NCBI RefSeq assembly: GCF_003259335.1
Contig: NZ_QLLL01000007.1
Coordinates: forward strand, 124,001 to 188,000
Source: Chitinophaga skermanii
Lineage (GTDB): Bacteria; Bacteroidota; Bacteroidia; Chitinophagales; Chitinophagaceae
Length of the DNA: 64,000 nt
Direction of reading: 5' to 3'
Made by a program: the position numbers and the translations under genes. Each line of letters starts with the position of its first letter. The first letter of the stretch is position 1. Shown here in pieces: positions 16,201-25,292 of the stretch. Under the pieces are notes generated by a model, which was not told the origin of the DNA, searched no databases, and saw nothing but the letters and a program-made list of their open reading frames with translations.

Positions 16201-16808
16201 AATTGAACTTGATCATTAAAGGTGACGTGGACGGTTCTGTAGAAGCATTGAGCGATTCATTGCAAAAACTTTCTACAGAAGAAATCGTGGTATCGGTGGT
16301 ACACAAAGCAGTTGGTCAAATTACCGAATCAGACGTATTGTTGGCAACAGCCTCAGATGCGTTGATTATCGGTTTCCAAGTGCGTCCTTCTATGCAAGCA
16401 TCAAAAATTGCAGAGAAAGAAAATATCGAAATCCGCACCTACTCTATCATTTACGATGCGATCGACGAGCTTAAGAGCGCCATGGAAGGTATGCTTGAGC
16501 CTAAGATCGAGAAGAAAGTGGTATGTAACGTACAAGTACGGGAAACTTACAAATTCGATAAAGTTACCGTTGCAGGTTGCTTCGTACTCGATGGTAAGTT
16601 AACACGTAATACACGCGTGAACGTAGTAAGAGATGGTATCGTAGTATACGCAAACGCAGAACTCGGCTCATTGAAACGTTATAAAGATGACGTGAAAGAG
16701 GTGGTTTCTAACATGGAATGTGGTTTGAGTATCAGGAACTACAGCAACTTGTTAGTAGGCGATATTATCGAAGGTTTCGAAGAAGTAGAAGTAAAACGTA
16801 CCCTCTAA
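13254..16808 (+). CDS. infB: Translation initiation factor IF-2
   Basis: 1184 residues from the ATG at 13254, where the typical IF2 N-terminal subdomain begins (RLLAAAKEFNVGKDTL). Residues about 100-395 are Pro/Ala/Lys/Glu repeats. Residues about 440-545 are Gly/Gln/His/Asn/Arg-rich with RGPGG-like words. The GTPase core follows: P-loop GHVDHGKTS (about 691-699), DTPGHEAF and NKVDKPGA. Domains II, III and IV end the protein. IF2 places initiator tRNA on the 30S subunit and promotes subunit joining. It closes the rimP-nusA-infB operon, with a strong terminator at 16828. The low-complexity half makes it much longer than the 890 residues of Escherichia coli. Confidence 0.95.
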   Translation: MPETTNNTPRLLAAAKEFNVGKDTLTEFLTNKGFDTRGFGSPSARLTAEMYGALQTEFQQDKVNKKKSDQIALPKGAAVDATKKKEKEEAEQVAKKKEAAKDEQPAVIAEPAKPQPAPTPVVEAKETPVAPTPAVETPKQKVEPAPVPTAKQEEKAPPTPQPAVEKTAPVVATPVAETPKQEEPKAPKAPETPAAETAKQDAPKITGPKVIATIDLDALSPANRNKKPAEQQAPAPKAEEKPVEKKAETPSTPAPAEKAPAPVIATAQTPKAAESSAPTQPAQQQPVAKAEQPEQKATPPAEPKKPAETSVAPVQNKPAEQASAPKAEQKELKEEPGTKAPAKESTKPVESKVVEEPAIAPAASKDEDASGAAVIENIQAAKLTGPKVIGKIELPVHNERRDNKPSFNKNNQNDEKRKRKRIVVEKKQEPIKPKEFSNDRQNQNNRGHQGQGGQHQGQQGQGGGYGQNRHQGGGQQGQGGQHGQNRPHGGGQGGGQRGPGGPNRGPGGQGGYQNRGGQGQGGGRFNNNRPGQGGNRFGNNNNDNKRPEDREIDKNEIQNKIKETMAKLGGNSGRKNTKAKHRREKRQEMEDKLANQGADGNKLQVTEFVSVSELATLMDVSFAEVISKCMGLGIMVSINQRLDAEVIELVAGEFGYEVEFIGVDDVDEMDEEEVVDNPEDLSPRAPIVTIMGHVDHGKTSLLDYIRNANVVAGEAGGITQHIGAYQVTTESGKKITFLDTPGHEAFTAMRARGAKVADIAIIVIAADDAIMPQTREAISHSQAAGLPMVFAINKVDKPGANPEKIKEQLAGMNLLVEDWGGKYQSQEISAKSGMNIDLLLEKILLEAEILELKANPDREASGTIIEATLDKGRGYVTTLLVQNGTLRQGDAIVSGAHFGKVRAMFNERGTRLDEVGPSMPVQILGLNGAPQAGEKVKVFIDESEAKEVANRRAQIIREQGIRTKKHITLDEIGRRLALGNFKQLNLIIKGDVDGSVEALSDSLQKLSTEEIVVSVVHKAVGQITESDVLLATASDALIIGFQVRPSMQASKIAEKENIEIRTYSIIYDAIDELKSAMEGMLEPKIEKKVVCNVQVRETYKFDKVTVAGCFVLDGKLTRNTRVNVVRDGIVVYANAELGSLKRYKDDVKEVVSNMECGLSIRNYSNLLVGDIIEGFEEVEVKRTL

Positions 16809-16827
16809 TACGAACATTATTCAGTTT

Positions 16828-16860
16828 AAGCCGCCTCCACATTGTAGAGGCGGCTTTTTT
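16828..16860 (+). terminator. Intrinsic terminator of the infB operon
   Basis: AAGCCGCCTC pairs with GAGGCGGCTT around CACATTGTA, followed by six T. The apical sequence CTCCACATTGTAGAG differs by one base from that of the terminator at 30131. Confidence 0.88.
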
Positions 16861-16942
16861 ACAAATAAACTTTTGTTAAAAGAGGCAAAACCTTTGCGTA
16901 GCTTGTTTTTTCTTGGTTATTTTGGAATCTTACAGTAACAAT

Positions 16943-18331
16943 ATGAAGAAAGTTTTGATGTTATCTGCGGCTGCATGGCTGTTTTGTACAAATGTATTTG
17001 CACAGCAATATCCCATCGTAGCAGATAAAATTGTAGCTAAAGTAAACGATAAAATCATTCTCCGCTCAGATGTAGAGTCACAAGCGGTTGAATTACAACG
17101 TAATATGCCCGACGGTAAAATGCCGCACGACGCATTTTGTCAATCTATTGAACAAATGATTGCACAGAAAGTGTTGGTGTTGCAAGCTGAACGGGATAGT
17201 TTACCTGTAAGTGAGGCCGATGTTGATGGCCAGATCGAAAACAGGGTACGCCACATTTTGGGTTTATATGGTGGTGATCGCCAGAAAATGGAAGAAATCA
17301 CCGGCTATACTATCTACCAAATGCGCGAACGTTTCCGTGAACCTATCCGCGAAGCCATCTTGGCGAAATCTATGCGCGATAAAGTTTTCGGTACCGTTAA
17401 GGTAACGCCTACGGAAGTAAGAGCTAACCACGACGCAATTCCTAAAGATAGCTTACCGTTCTACGAATCTGAATTGGAAATTGGGCAGATTGTGATCTTC
17501 CCGAAAGCCAGTAAAGAAATGGAGAACTACGCTATCGAACGCTTAACGGAGTTTAAAAAGAGCGTAGAAAACAAAGAAAAAGACTTCACCACCCTCGCTA
17601 ACTTATACTCGGAAGATCCAGGTGTAAAAGAGAATGGTGGTATCTATACCATCAACCGTAACGAGAAAGCTAACTTCGATCCAGATTTCGTTGCCGGCGC
17701 GTTCCGTTTGAAAGAAGGTGAAATCTCTTCCCCGGTGAAATCCCAATTCGGCTATCACCTCATCAAAATGCTTCGCCGCCAAGGTGATAACGTTGTTGTA
17801 CAACATATTCTCCTCAAAGCGAACATTACTAAAAACGATATGACGAGCATCACCTCGAAATTGGATTCCATTCGAACGCTCATCATCGATAAAAAAATCA
17901 ACTTCGCAGAAGCCGTAGCTAAGTATAGCGATGCCCAAATGGCGAAATTCGATGGCGGTATGTTGCAAAACCCGATGAACGGTAGCAGCCTCATCACCAT
18001 CGATCAACTTGACCAACCTTCTGAAAAAGAAATCGTATTGATGATCGATACCATGAAAGTGGGCGACATCTCTAAACCTTCCCTTTTTGAAGACGAACAA
18101 GGTAGAAAAGGCTTACGTATCGTGTACCTAAAAACAAGAACGGAACCGCACCGCGAAAACATGCAAGACGACTATGCACGTATCCAACAACGTACTTTGG
18201 TGGATAAACAATACGATGCCTTGCAGAAATGGTTGGTGACCAAAATCCCAACTTTCTATATTCACGTAGAAGATGAATATAAAAACTGTGGTAAAATCAG
18301 CGCTTGGATGGCGGCTACAGCAAAACAATAA
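16943..18331 (+). CDS. surA: SurA-type periplasmic peptidylprolyl isomerase/chaperone
   Basis: 462 residues from the ATG at 16943, whose signal peptide (MKKVLMLSAAAWLF to FAQQ) makes the upstream start at 16913 unlikely. The SurA N-terminal region (IVAKVNDKIILRSDVE, about 30-45) is followed by a helical arm and two PpiC/parvulin domains. The first is near FTTLANLYSEDPGVKENGG to FGYHLIKML, the second near QHILLKANITKND to DAQMAKFDGG. SurA carries unfolded outer-membrane proteins across the periplasm, in line with the many barrels in this window. It has its own terminator (18353). Confidence 0.88.
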   Translation: MKKVLMLSAAAWLFCTNVFAQQYPIVADKIVAKVNDKIILRSDVESQAVELQRNMPDGKMPHDAFCQSIEQMIAQKVLVLQAERDSLPVSEADVDGQIENRVRHILGLYGGDRQKMEEITGYTIYQMRERFREPIREAILAKSMRDKVFGTVKVTPTEVRANHDAIPKDSLPFYESELEIGQIVIFPKASKEMENYAIERLTEFKKSVENKEKDFTTLANLYSEDPGVKENGGIYTINRNEKANFDPDFVAGAFRLKEGEISSPVKSQFGYHLIKMLRRQGDNVVVQHILLKANITKNDMTSITSKLDSIRTLIIDKKINFAEAVAKYSDAQMAKFDGGMLQNPMNGSSLITIDQLDQPSEKEIVLMIDTMKVGDISKPSLFEDEQGRKGLRIVYLKTRTEPHRENMQDDYARIQQRTLVDKQYDALQKWLVTKIPTFYIHVEDEYKNCGKISAWMAATAKQ

Positions 18332-18352
18332 TAAAGACCTTCTTTATATATA

Positions 18353-18385
18353 ACGGCCCGGCTCACAAAGCTGGGCCGTTTTTTT
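18353..18385 (+). terminator. Intrinsic terminator after surA
   Basis: ACGGCCCGGCT pairs with AGCTGGGCCGT (one G-T pair) around a 5-base loop and is followed by seven T. Confidence 0.88.
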
Positions 18386-18470
18386 ATTTGTCGCAATCGC
18401 CCCTTTCTCACCGAAGTGTTAAAACTACACCACCGGGCATGCCGCATTAGTTTATGAATAAAAAGTGCCG

Positions 18471-18478
18471 TAACTTTG
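18471..18478 (+). promoter_or_regulatory. TAnnTTTG -7 box of the amidophosphoribosyltransferase-like gene
   Basis: TAACTTTG matches the box exactly and ends 18 bases before the ATG at 18497, which predicts a leader of about 12 bases. No clear TTTG is seen at the usual -33 distance. The position also argues against the TTG-type start at 18476. Confidence 0.55.
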
Positions 18479-18496
18479 CATCTTCAATTTTACGGC

Positions 18497-20344
18497 ATGA
18501 GTGACGCGATCAAACATGAATGCGGTTTAGCATTCATAAGGTTAAGAAAACCATTCTCTTATTATCAACAGAAATACGGGACTGTTTTCTACGGCCTGAA
18601 CAAATTGTACCTCCTAATGGAAAAGCAACACAACCGCGGTCAAGATGGTGCGGGCGTTGCCACTGTAAAATTGCACACCGAGCCAGGCGTGCCTTTTATG
18701 CACAGAATTAGGAGTGCCAAACCACAAGCAATCGGTGATGTTTTCGGACAGATTCGTGAAGAAATTGCTGAAATAGAAAAGTACCAACCCGAAATTACCA
18801 AGTACCCAGGTCTTATGAAAGGCCACGTTCGCTTCCTAGGCGAATTATTACTTGGTCACCTACGTTACGCCACTCAAGGTAAATCCAACGTAGAACTTTG
18901 CCACCCTTTCGTACGCTACAACACAGTTCCAGCTCGCAACTTAGCTTTAGCAGGTAACTTCAACCTTGTTAATGCGGATGAATTGTTTGATTTCGCGGAT
19001 GTTCACCCCGATGGTGCACATAAAAACAGCGATTTGGCGGCAATGCTCGAAGTGATTCACCACTTTATGATGAAGGAAGATGAAACCCGTGAAAGCGGCC
19101 TCGATGTGAAAAACATCTTGCAACAAGCCTTCTCTAAATTCGATGGTGGTTACCACGTAGGCGGTTTACTAGGTACCGGCGATTCATTCGTGATGCGTGA
19201 TCCGAATGGTATCCGTCCTTCATATTATTATATTAACGATGAAGTAATTGTAGCCGCTTCAGAAAGAGCGGCGATCCGTACTTCTTTCAACGTTGGCGAA
19301 AACGAGGTATTAGAATTGATGCCAGGTAACGCTTTAATCGTAAAAGAAAACGGCGAATACACTATCGAACAAATATTGGCGCCGAAAGAACGCCGTGCTT
19401 GTAGCTTCGAAAGAATCTACTTCTCCCGTGGTAACGATCAAAAAATCTATAAAGAGAGATTACAACTCGGTAACCAATTATCTGAAACCGTGTTGAAAGC
19501 CATCGATAACGATCTTCGTAACACCATCTTCTCCTTCATACCTAATACTGCGGAAGTTGCCTTCTACGGCTTATTAAAAGGTTTAGAAACCTACTTAAAC
19601 CGCATTAAGATTGAAAGAATCATGGCATGGGGTAAGGATTTCGATGAAGAGAAGTTATCAGAAATGATCAACCGCCGTGTACGTATGCACAAAATCGCGA
19701 TTAAAGACGTGAAAATGCGTACGTTCATCACCGAAGATTCAAGCCGTAATGAAATGGTACAACACGTGTACGATATCACCTACGGAACTGTTCGTCCTGG
19801 TGTAGATACATTGGTGGTGATTGATGACTCGATCGTTCGTGGCACAACCTTGAAGGAAAGCATCATAAAGATGTTAGACCGTTTAGGACCTAAACGCATC
19901 ATTGTCGTGTCTTCTGCCCCCCAAATCCGTTACCCGGATTGTTATGGTATTGACATGAGTAAAATGGGCGATTTCGTAGCCTTCCAAGCAGCTATTGCAT
20001 TGTTGAAAGAGCAGGGTAAAGAGTATTTATTGCAAGAAGCATATGGTTTGTGTAAAGAATTGGAAAGAACGAATACTTTGGATGCACAGAACGTAGTGCG
20101 TAACATCTATAAACCATTTACAACAGAAGAGATTTCAGCGAAGATTGCGCAAATCATAACCCCGGCTGGCATCAATGCTAAAGTAGACGTCATCTACCAA
20201 AGCATCGAAAGCTTGCACGAAGCTTGTCCGAATAACTTGGGCGACTGGTACTTCACCGGCAACTACCCTACCCCGGGCGGTAACCGCGTTGTAAATAAAG
20301 CATTCATGAACTTCATGGAAGGCAAAAACGAGAGAGGTTACTAA
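18497..20344 (+). CDS. Amidophosphoribosyltransferase-like protein (PurF family)
   Basis: 615 residues from the ATG at 18497. The class II glutamine amidotransferase domain starts MSDAIKHECGLAFIRL. Cys9 is the expected nucleophile and would become N-terminal after removal of an 8-residue propeptide. KQHNRGQDGAGVA and LLGHLRYATQGKS are glutamine-site motifs, and RGNDQKIYKERLQLG follows. The phosphoribosyltransferase domain has DTLVVIDDSIVRGTT (about 440-455), the PRPP loop. PurF makes phosphoribosylamine, the first step of purine synthesis. At 615 residues it is longer than the usual 470-510, with an insertion of about 60 residues in the front half. Bacteroidota often carry such a long form in addition to a standard PurF, so its exact role is less certain. 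Confidence 0.8.
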   Translation: MSDAIKHECGLAFIRLRKPFSYYQQKYGTVFYGLNKLYLLMEKQHNRGQDGAGVATVKLHTEPGVPFMHRIRSAKPQAIGDVFGQIREEIAEIEKYQPEITKYPGLMKGHVRFLGELLLGHLRYATQGKSNVELCHPFVRYNTVPARNLALAGNFNLVNADELFDFADVHPDGAHKNSDLAAMLEVIHHFMMKEDETRESGLDVKNILQQAFSKFDGGYHVGGLLGTGDSFVMRDPNGIRPSYYYINDEVIVAASERAAIRTSFNVGENEVLELMPGNALIVKENGEYTIEQILAPKERRACSFERIYFSRGNDQKIYKERLQLGNQLSETVLKAIDNDLRNTIFSFIPNTAEVAFYGLLKGLETYLNRIKIERIMAWGKDFDEEKLSEMINRRVRMHKIAIKDVKMRTFITEDSSRNEMVQHVYDITYGTVRPGVDTLVVIDDSIVRGTTLKESIIKMLDRLGPKRIIVVSSAPQIRYPDCYGIDMSKMGDFVAFQAAIALLKEQGKEYLLQEAYGLCKELERTNTLDAQNVVRNIYKPFTTEEISAKIAQIITPAGINAKVDVIYQSIESLHEACPNNLGDWYFTGNYPTPGGNRVVNKAFMNFMEGKNERGY

Positions 20345-20382
20345 CCGATCAATACAACGTTAAATAATTTTTAAATCATATT

Positions 20383-20419
20383 AGAACCGCGTTTGCTGGC
20401 ATTTGGCAAACGCGGTTCT
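20383..20419 (+). terminator. Stem-loop terminator
   Basis: A perfect 14-bp stem (AGAACCGCGTTTGC and its complement) has a 9-base loop. The downstream sequence is only moderately T-rich (TTCGTTTATATAT). It lies between the PurF-like gene and the SixA-like gene. Confidence 0.65.
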
Positions 20420-20470
20420 TCGTTTATATATCGTATTTTAGTAGAACCGTTGTTTTTCCACAGTTGATTT

Positions 20471-20977
20471 ATGAAAACATTGTACCTCGTAAGGCATGCA
20501 AAATCTAGTTGGAGCGACCCTGGGACGGATGACTTTGATCGCCCGTTAAATAAACGGGGAAAAATGAATGCTCCGGACATGGCATCCCGGTTAAGCTCGC
20601 GGGGAGCATTGCCTGAATTAATTATTTCGAGCCCAGCAAAACGCGCCCGTAGTACGGCTAAAATGATGGCCAAGGAATGGGACTACCCGAGCCAAGCTAT
20701 TTTGCTCGAGGATGAATTGTATTTATGTTATGCCTCAACATTTTTAAAAGTAATCACGAAGATTGATGATGATTTTGAACGCGTAGCCATTATTGCGCAT
20801 AACCCTGGGATTACCGACTTTGCCAATTACTTAACAGAAGAGATTAGGATTGATAATGTACCCACATCGGGGATATTTGCGATAAGTGCTGAAACGGACC
20901 ATTGGAAAGACTTTGACCTCGCGAAGAAGAAGTTTTTGTTCTTCGATTACCCGAAGTACCAGAGTGAGGAACTGTAA
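20471..20977 (+). CDS. SixA-type histidine phosphatase
   Basis: 168 residues. The histidine phosphatase signature YLVRHAKSSW (5-14, catalytic His9) opens the protein. SSPAKRARSTAKMM follows around residue 53, and the second catalytic His is in IIAHNPGITDF (about 116). This compact form matches SixA, which dephosphorylates phosphohistidine on signalling proteins, though related small phosphatases of other specificity exist. It is a single gene between terminators at 20383 and 21069. Confidence 0.85.
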   Translation: MKTLYLVRHAKSSWSDPGTDDFDRPLNKRGKMNAPDMASRLSSRGALPELIISSPAKRARSTAKMMAKEWDYPSQAILLEDELYLCYASTFLKVITKIDDDFERVAIIAHNPGITDFANYLTEEIRIDNVPTSGIFAISAETDHWKDFDLAKKKFLFFDYPKYQSEEL

Positions 20978-21068
20978 TGTACAGGTGTGAATAATTGTAG
21001 TGTCAATAATTGATGTAAGCGTTATAATGGGTAAAAACTAATCTCCATAATATTTAATTATTACAAGC

Positions 21069-21095
21069 AGGTTGCCTCCCGTGGTAACCTTTTTT
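21069..21095 (+). terminator. Intrinsic terminator
   Basis: AGGTTGCC pairs with GGTAACCT (one G-T pair) around TCCCGT and runs into a T-tract ending at 21095. It lies 92 bases after the SixA-like gene. Confidence 0.75.
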
Positions 21096-21235
21096 CATGC
21101 CCCTACCTCCCGTTTAAAAAGTGTGCGTTGAACAATTTTCGGTAAATGGCTGTTGTGTTTGGAAGTATGCAGTAAGCGTCCGTTTAAGAATTATAGCGTA
21201 TACTAGTAGCCTCTAATCAAAATTAACTAAACGAT

Positions 21236-22639
21236 ATGTCTAAGAGAATTGAACATGATTTCCTTGGGGAACGCGAGATTCCGCAAGATGTTTACTACGG
21301 TATTCAAACATTACGCGCCTTAGAAAACTTTCACATTACAGGTATCCCCATTAAAACAGAACCTAAGTTCGTGCAAGCTTTGGGCTACGTGAAGAAGGCG
21401 GCCGCTATTGCGAATAGCGAGTTAGGGGTACTCGATAAGAACATTGCCGATCATATTGTGAAAGCGGCCGACCGGGTAATTGCCGGCGAGTTTGATGACC
21501 AATTCTTGAGCGACCTTATCCAAGGTGGTGCTGGTACTTCTGTGAACATGAACGCAAACGAAGTAATTGCAAACGTAGCGTTGGAAATGATGGGTAAAGC
21601 AAAAGGTGATTACCAATTTTGCCACCCCAATAACCACGTAAACTGCTCGCAATCTACCAACGATGCCTACCCTACGGCATTCCGTATAGCCATTTACAAC
21701 AAACTGATTGAATATAGCAAAGTACTGGGCGACCTCGCAGAATCTTTCGAAAAGAAAGGAAACGAGTTCAAAGAAGTACTAAAAATGGGTCGTACCCAAT
21801 TACAAGACGCTGTGCCTATGAGCTTAGGCGACGAGTTCAAAGCATTCGCCACGAACATCCGCGAAGAACTAGCACGTGTTGCCGATAGTAAGCAATTGAT
21901 CTCTGAAATCAATATGGGTGCTACTGCTATTGGTACAGGTGTAAATGCACCAAAGGGTTATGCTGAATTGGTAACCAAACATCTTTGCGATGTAACCGGT
22001 TTACCATTAAGCCTAGCAGGTGACCTAATTGAAGCTACTTACGATACAGGTGCATACGTGCAGTTATCAGGTGTATTAAAGCGTACAGCCGTGAAGATTT
22101 CTAAAATCTGTAACGATTTACGTTTGTTATCATCTGGTCCACGTTGTGGGTTGAACGAAATTAATTTACCACCCATGCAGCCGGGATCTTCCATTATGCC
22201 GGGCAAAGTAAACCCTGTTATCCCGGAAGTGGTAAACCAAACGGCGTACTATGTTATTGGAGCTGATTTAACAGTTACCATGGCTGCAGAAGCTGGTCAA
22301 TTGCAATTAAACGTAATGGAGCCGGTAATTTCCTTCGCGATCTTTACTTCCATTACTTACCTCCAACATGCGTGCGATACGTTGCGTACGAAGTGCGTAG
22401 AAGGCATTACAGCGAATCCAGAACATACGAAACAAATGGTGATGCAAAGTATTGGTATCGTAACACAATTGAACCCAATCATCGGTTACGAACAATCTGC
22501 CGCCATTGCCCGTGAAGCATTGGAGTCCGGCAAGTCGGTGCATGACTTAGCAGTGAAAGAAAAGAAATTAATTACACAAGAGAAATGGGACGAGATCTTC
22601 ACCTTTAAGAACATGATCCATCCTACTTTCATTCAGTAA
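21236..22639 (+). CDS. aspA: Aspartate ammonia-lyase
   Basis: 467 residues, the normal length. The superfamily signature GSSIMPGKVNP (about 318-328) carries the catalytic loop, and QSTNDAYPTAFR and the HNAxG-equivalent region GRTQLQDAVP are also present. N-terminal RIEHDFLGEREIP is typical of aspartase rather than fumarase. It converts L-aspartate to fumarate and ammonia in the cytoplasm. It opens an operon with an exported asparaginase, a C4-dicarboxylate transporter and a porin, which makes aspartase the better choice over fumarase C. The 140 bases upstream show no exact TAnnTTTG box. Confidence 0.93.
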   Translation: MSKRIEHDFLGEREIPQDVYYGIQTLRALENFHITGIPIKTEPKFVQALGYVKKAAAIANSELGVLDKNIADHIVKAADRVIAGEFDDQFLSDLIQGGAGTSVNMNANEVIANVALEMMGKAKGDYQFCHPNNHVNCSQSTNDAYPTAFRIAIYNKLIEYSKVLGDLAESFEKKGNEFKEVLKMGRTQLQDAVPMSLGDEFKAFATNIREELARVADSKQLISEINMGATAIGTGVNAPKGYAELVTKHLCDVTGLPLSLAGDLIEATYDTGAYVQLSGVLKRTAVKISKICNDLRLLSSGPRCGLNEINLPPMQPGSSIMPGKVNPVIPEVVNQTAYYVIGADLTVTMAAEAGQLQLNVMEPVISFAIFTSITYLQHACDTLRTKCVEGITANPEHTKQMVMQSIGIVTQLNPIIGYEQSAAIAREALESGKSVHDLAVKEKKLITQEKWDEIFTFKNMIHPTFIQ

Positions 22640-22766
22640 CCATAGCGTATTCTAATAATGGTGAGTGGCAAGCTCACCATTATTCTACCATATAAGATGT
22701 AGAAGATTAATACAACCAATAGTTCGAGATTACCATCAATTCGAGAGTCATTTTAATTTGTTTGCT

Positions 22767-23915
22767 ATGAAGCGTACACTCCTATTTCGATGGGCGCTGC
22801 CTGTGTTATTCAGCGTGGCCATCTTATCGCAGTTTGCTCCTAATACTGCACATGCTCAGAAAAGAAAGAAAACCAAAGTGGAGGATGTTCCAACGCCGCA
22901 AACGGTGAAACGTCAACACAACCCCAATCTCCCCAACGTTATTATTTTAGCTACGGGTGGTACCATTGCAGGTGCCGGGGAATCGGCTGTAGGTACAGCT
23001 TATACAGCTGGACAATTACCGATTGAATCCCTTTTAGCGGCCGTTCCCGAAGCTAGTAAAGTAGCCAATATTACGGGTGAACAAGTGGCGCAAGTAGGTA
23101 GCCAGGCGATGAACGATACAGTTTGGTTGAAACTCGCTAAGCGGATCAATGAATTGGCGAAAAGATCCGACGTGCATGGGTTTGTTATTACCCATGGTAC
23201 CGATACACAAGAGGAAACTGCTTTGTTCTTACAACTCACTGTAAAAACCGATAAACCGGTTGTACTAGTAGGCGCTATGCGTTCTGCTACCGCTATTTCC
23301 GCCGACGGTCCAAAGAATTTATACGACGCCATTGTAACAGCTGCTTCCAATACTTCTAAAGGTAAAGGTGTAGTGGTTTGTATGAACGATAACTTGTACT
23401 CTGCTCGTGATGTAGAGAAGATGAATACAACCAATGTAGATGCCTTTAAAGCGCCGAATGCCGGCCCGGTGGGATTTGTATTGGATGGAAAGGTAGCTTG
23501 GTATAACATGCCTTTACGCAAGCATACACTAGATGCGGAATTCGACATCACGAATGTAACGGAATTGCCGAAAGTAGATATCGTGTATGGTTATTCTAAT
23601 CTCGATCCTGCAGCCTTCAATGCATTCGTTAATAGTGGTAGCAAAGGTATTGTAATTGCCGGCGTAGGGAATGGTAATCTATATCCTGCATTAGAAGCGC
23701 CGATTAAGGCTGCTACTGCAAAAGGTATTGCCGTTGTACGTTCTTCCAGGGTGGGTAGCGGACGTGTAACACTCGATGCAGAAACCGACGATAAAGGACT
23801 AGGTACTGTTGCATCCGACGAATTTAACCCGCAAAAAGCACGGGTACTTTTACAATTGGCCTTGTTAAAAACGAATAACCAACAAGCTATTCAAGAGATG
23901 TTCTTCCGCTATTAA
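22767..23915 (+). CDS. ansB: Type II (exported) L-asparaginase
   Basis: 382 residues from the ATG at 22767. That start gives a signal peptide (MKRTLLFRWALPVLFSVAIL to AHAQ), whereas the longer frame does not. Catalytic motif 1 is ILATGGTIAGAG with Thr66, motif 2 is VITHGTDTQEETA, and GAMRSATAISADGPKNLYDA completes the fold. It hydrolyses asparagine to aspartate and ammonia in the periplasm. It lies 127 bases after aspA and 10 bases before the transporter gene, so imported aspartate would feed directly into aspartase. Confidence 0.92.
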   Translation: MKRTLLFRWALPVLFSVAILSQFAPNTAHAQKRKKTKVEDVPTPQTVKRQHNPNLPNVIILATGGTIAGAGESAVGTAYTAGQLPIESLLAAVPEASKVANITGEQVAQVGSQAMNDTVWLKLAKRINELAKRSDVHGFVITHGTDTQEETALFLQLTVKTDKPVVLVGAMRSATAISADGPKNLYDAIVTAASNTSKGKGVVVCMNDNLYSARDVEKMNTTNVDAFKAPNAGPVGFVLDGKVAWYNMPLRKHTLDAEFDITNVTELPKVDIVYGYSNLDPAAFNAFVNSGSKGIVIAGVGNGNLYPALEAPIKAATAKGIAVVRSSRVGSGRVTLDAETDDKGLGTVASDEFNPQKARVLLQLALLKTNNQQAIQEMFFRY

Positions 23916-23925
23916 ACACGCTTAT

Positions 23926-25269
23926 ATGATGATTTGGATTCAGTTCGCCGTATTACTGGCTGCTATTTTAGTAGGTGCACGAATGAAAGGGATCGGTTTA
24001 GGTGTGATGGGCATGGTAGGTTTAGCCGTGTATTTATTTTTGTTTCGATTACGTCCCGCAGATCCTCCGATTGATGTAATGCTCATCATTTTGGCAGTGG
24101 TTACCACCGCCGCCACGATGCAAGCTGCTGGAGGGATGGAATACATGGTACGTTTAGCAGGCAAGATTTTACGTAGTAAACCTTCGATGATTGTGTTGTT
24201 AGGACCACTTACTACTTACATGTTCACTTTGTTTGCCGGTACAGCGCATATCACGTATTCATTACTACCCATTATCGCGGAAGTGTCTACTAAGAAACGT
24301 ATTCGCCCAGAAAGGGCATTAAGTATATCGGTGATAGCCTCCCATTTAGCAATCACGGCAAGTCCAATCTCCGCAGCTACAGCGGCTATTCTCACGATCT
24401 TATCGGGTAAGGTAGAACTCATCGGTATTATGATGGTGTGTATACCTGCCACCATCATCGGGATTTTAGCTGGTGTATTGGCAGTTTGGAAGAAAGGAAA
24501 AGATTTAGATAAAGACCCCGAATTTCTTGAACGCATGAAAGACCCCGAGTTTGCTCGCAACCTCGAAGAAAGTATGCAACACGAATCGGAACCCTTGCTA
24601 CCAGGCGCAAAAACCTCCGTACTCATTTTCGGTATTGCAGTATTGCTCATCGTATTAGTAGGCGCATTCCCCAATATGCTCCCCTCCTTCGGCACCGGCA
24701 TGGAAAACATGGCGGTAGATGCTAAAGGAAATATCAAAATGTCGGCTGTTATAGAACTGGTGATGTTAGCAGCATCTGCGATGATCATCATCTTGTGTAA
24801 AACTACCACTACAGCCGTGGCGAAAGCCAGCTTATTCGTAAGTGGTGCACAAGCTGTCGTTTCTATCTTCGGTGTGGTATGGATGAGTGCTACGTTTATG
24901 CAAGCGAATTTGAATACCATTCAAGGCGCTTTAGGTAACATGGTAAGTGCGGCCCCGTGGACGTTTGCTATTGCATTGTTCTTACTCAGTATATTACTTT
25001 TCAGCCAAGCGGCAACAACCAAAGCTTTAATGCCATTAGGTTTGGCATTGGGCATTACACCTGGGCACCTCGTAGCGATGTTCCCATCCGTGAATGGTGA
25101 CTTCTTCTTACCGGGCTATCCTACTTTATTAGCGGCTATTCAATTCGACAGAACAGGCAGTACGCATATCGGTAAGTTTTTGATTAATCATAGTTTCATG
25201 ATACCCGGTATAGTGGCCGTAACAGTGTCGGTTATAGCGGGCTTTTTGCTGGCCGGGATTTTCTTGTAG
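23926..25269 (+). CDS. Anaerobic C4-dicarboxylate transporter, DcuA/DcuB family
   Basis: 447 residues with about ten to twelve hydrophobic helices. The family blocks are clear: GAxxKGIGLGVMGMVG near the start, TYMFTLFAGTAHITYSLLPIIAEVS (about 97-121), SHLAITASPISAATAA, and FPSVNGDFFLPGYPTLLAAIQFDRTGSTHIG near the end. Dcu carriers take up aspartate, malate or fumarate and can exchange them for succinate. Gene order points to aspartate uptake with fumarate or succinate leaving. Confidence 0.9.
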   Translation: MMIWIQFAVLLAAILVGARMKGIGLGVMGMVGLAVYLFLFRLRPADPPIDVMLIILAVVTTAATMQAAGGMEYMVRLAGKILRSKPSMIVLLGPLTTYMFTLFAGTAHITYSLLPIIAEVSTKKRIRPERALSISVIASHLAITASPISAATAAILTILSGKVELIGIMMVCIPATIIGILAGVLAVWKKGKDLDKDPEFLERMKDPEFARNLEESMQHESEPLLPGAKTSVLIFGIAVLLIVLVGAFPNMLPSFGTGMENMAVDAKGNIKMSAVIELVMLAASAMIIILCKTTTTAVAKASLFVSGAQAVVSIFGVVWMSATFMQANLNTIQGALGNMVSAAPWTFAIALFLLSILLFSQAATTKALMPLGLALGITPGHLVAMFPSVNGDFFLPGYPTLLAAIQFDRTGSTHIGKFLINHSFMIPGIVAVTVSVIAGFLLAGIFL

Positions 25270-25292
25270 ATCAACCACAACCTCGATTGTTT

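Noticed and set aside
22665..22766. Longer start for the asparaginase
   Set aside because: It would bury the signal peptide inside the protein; the ATG at 22767 restores a normal exported enzyme.
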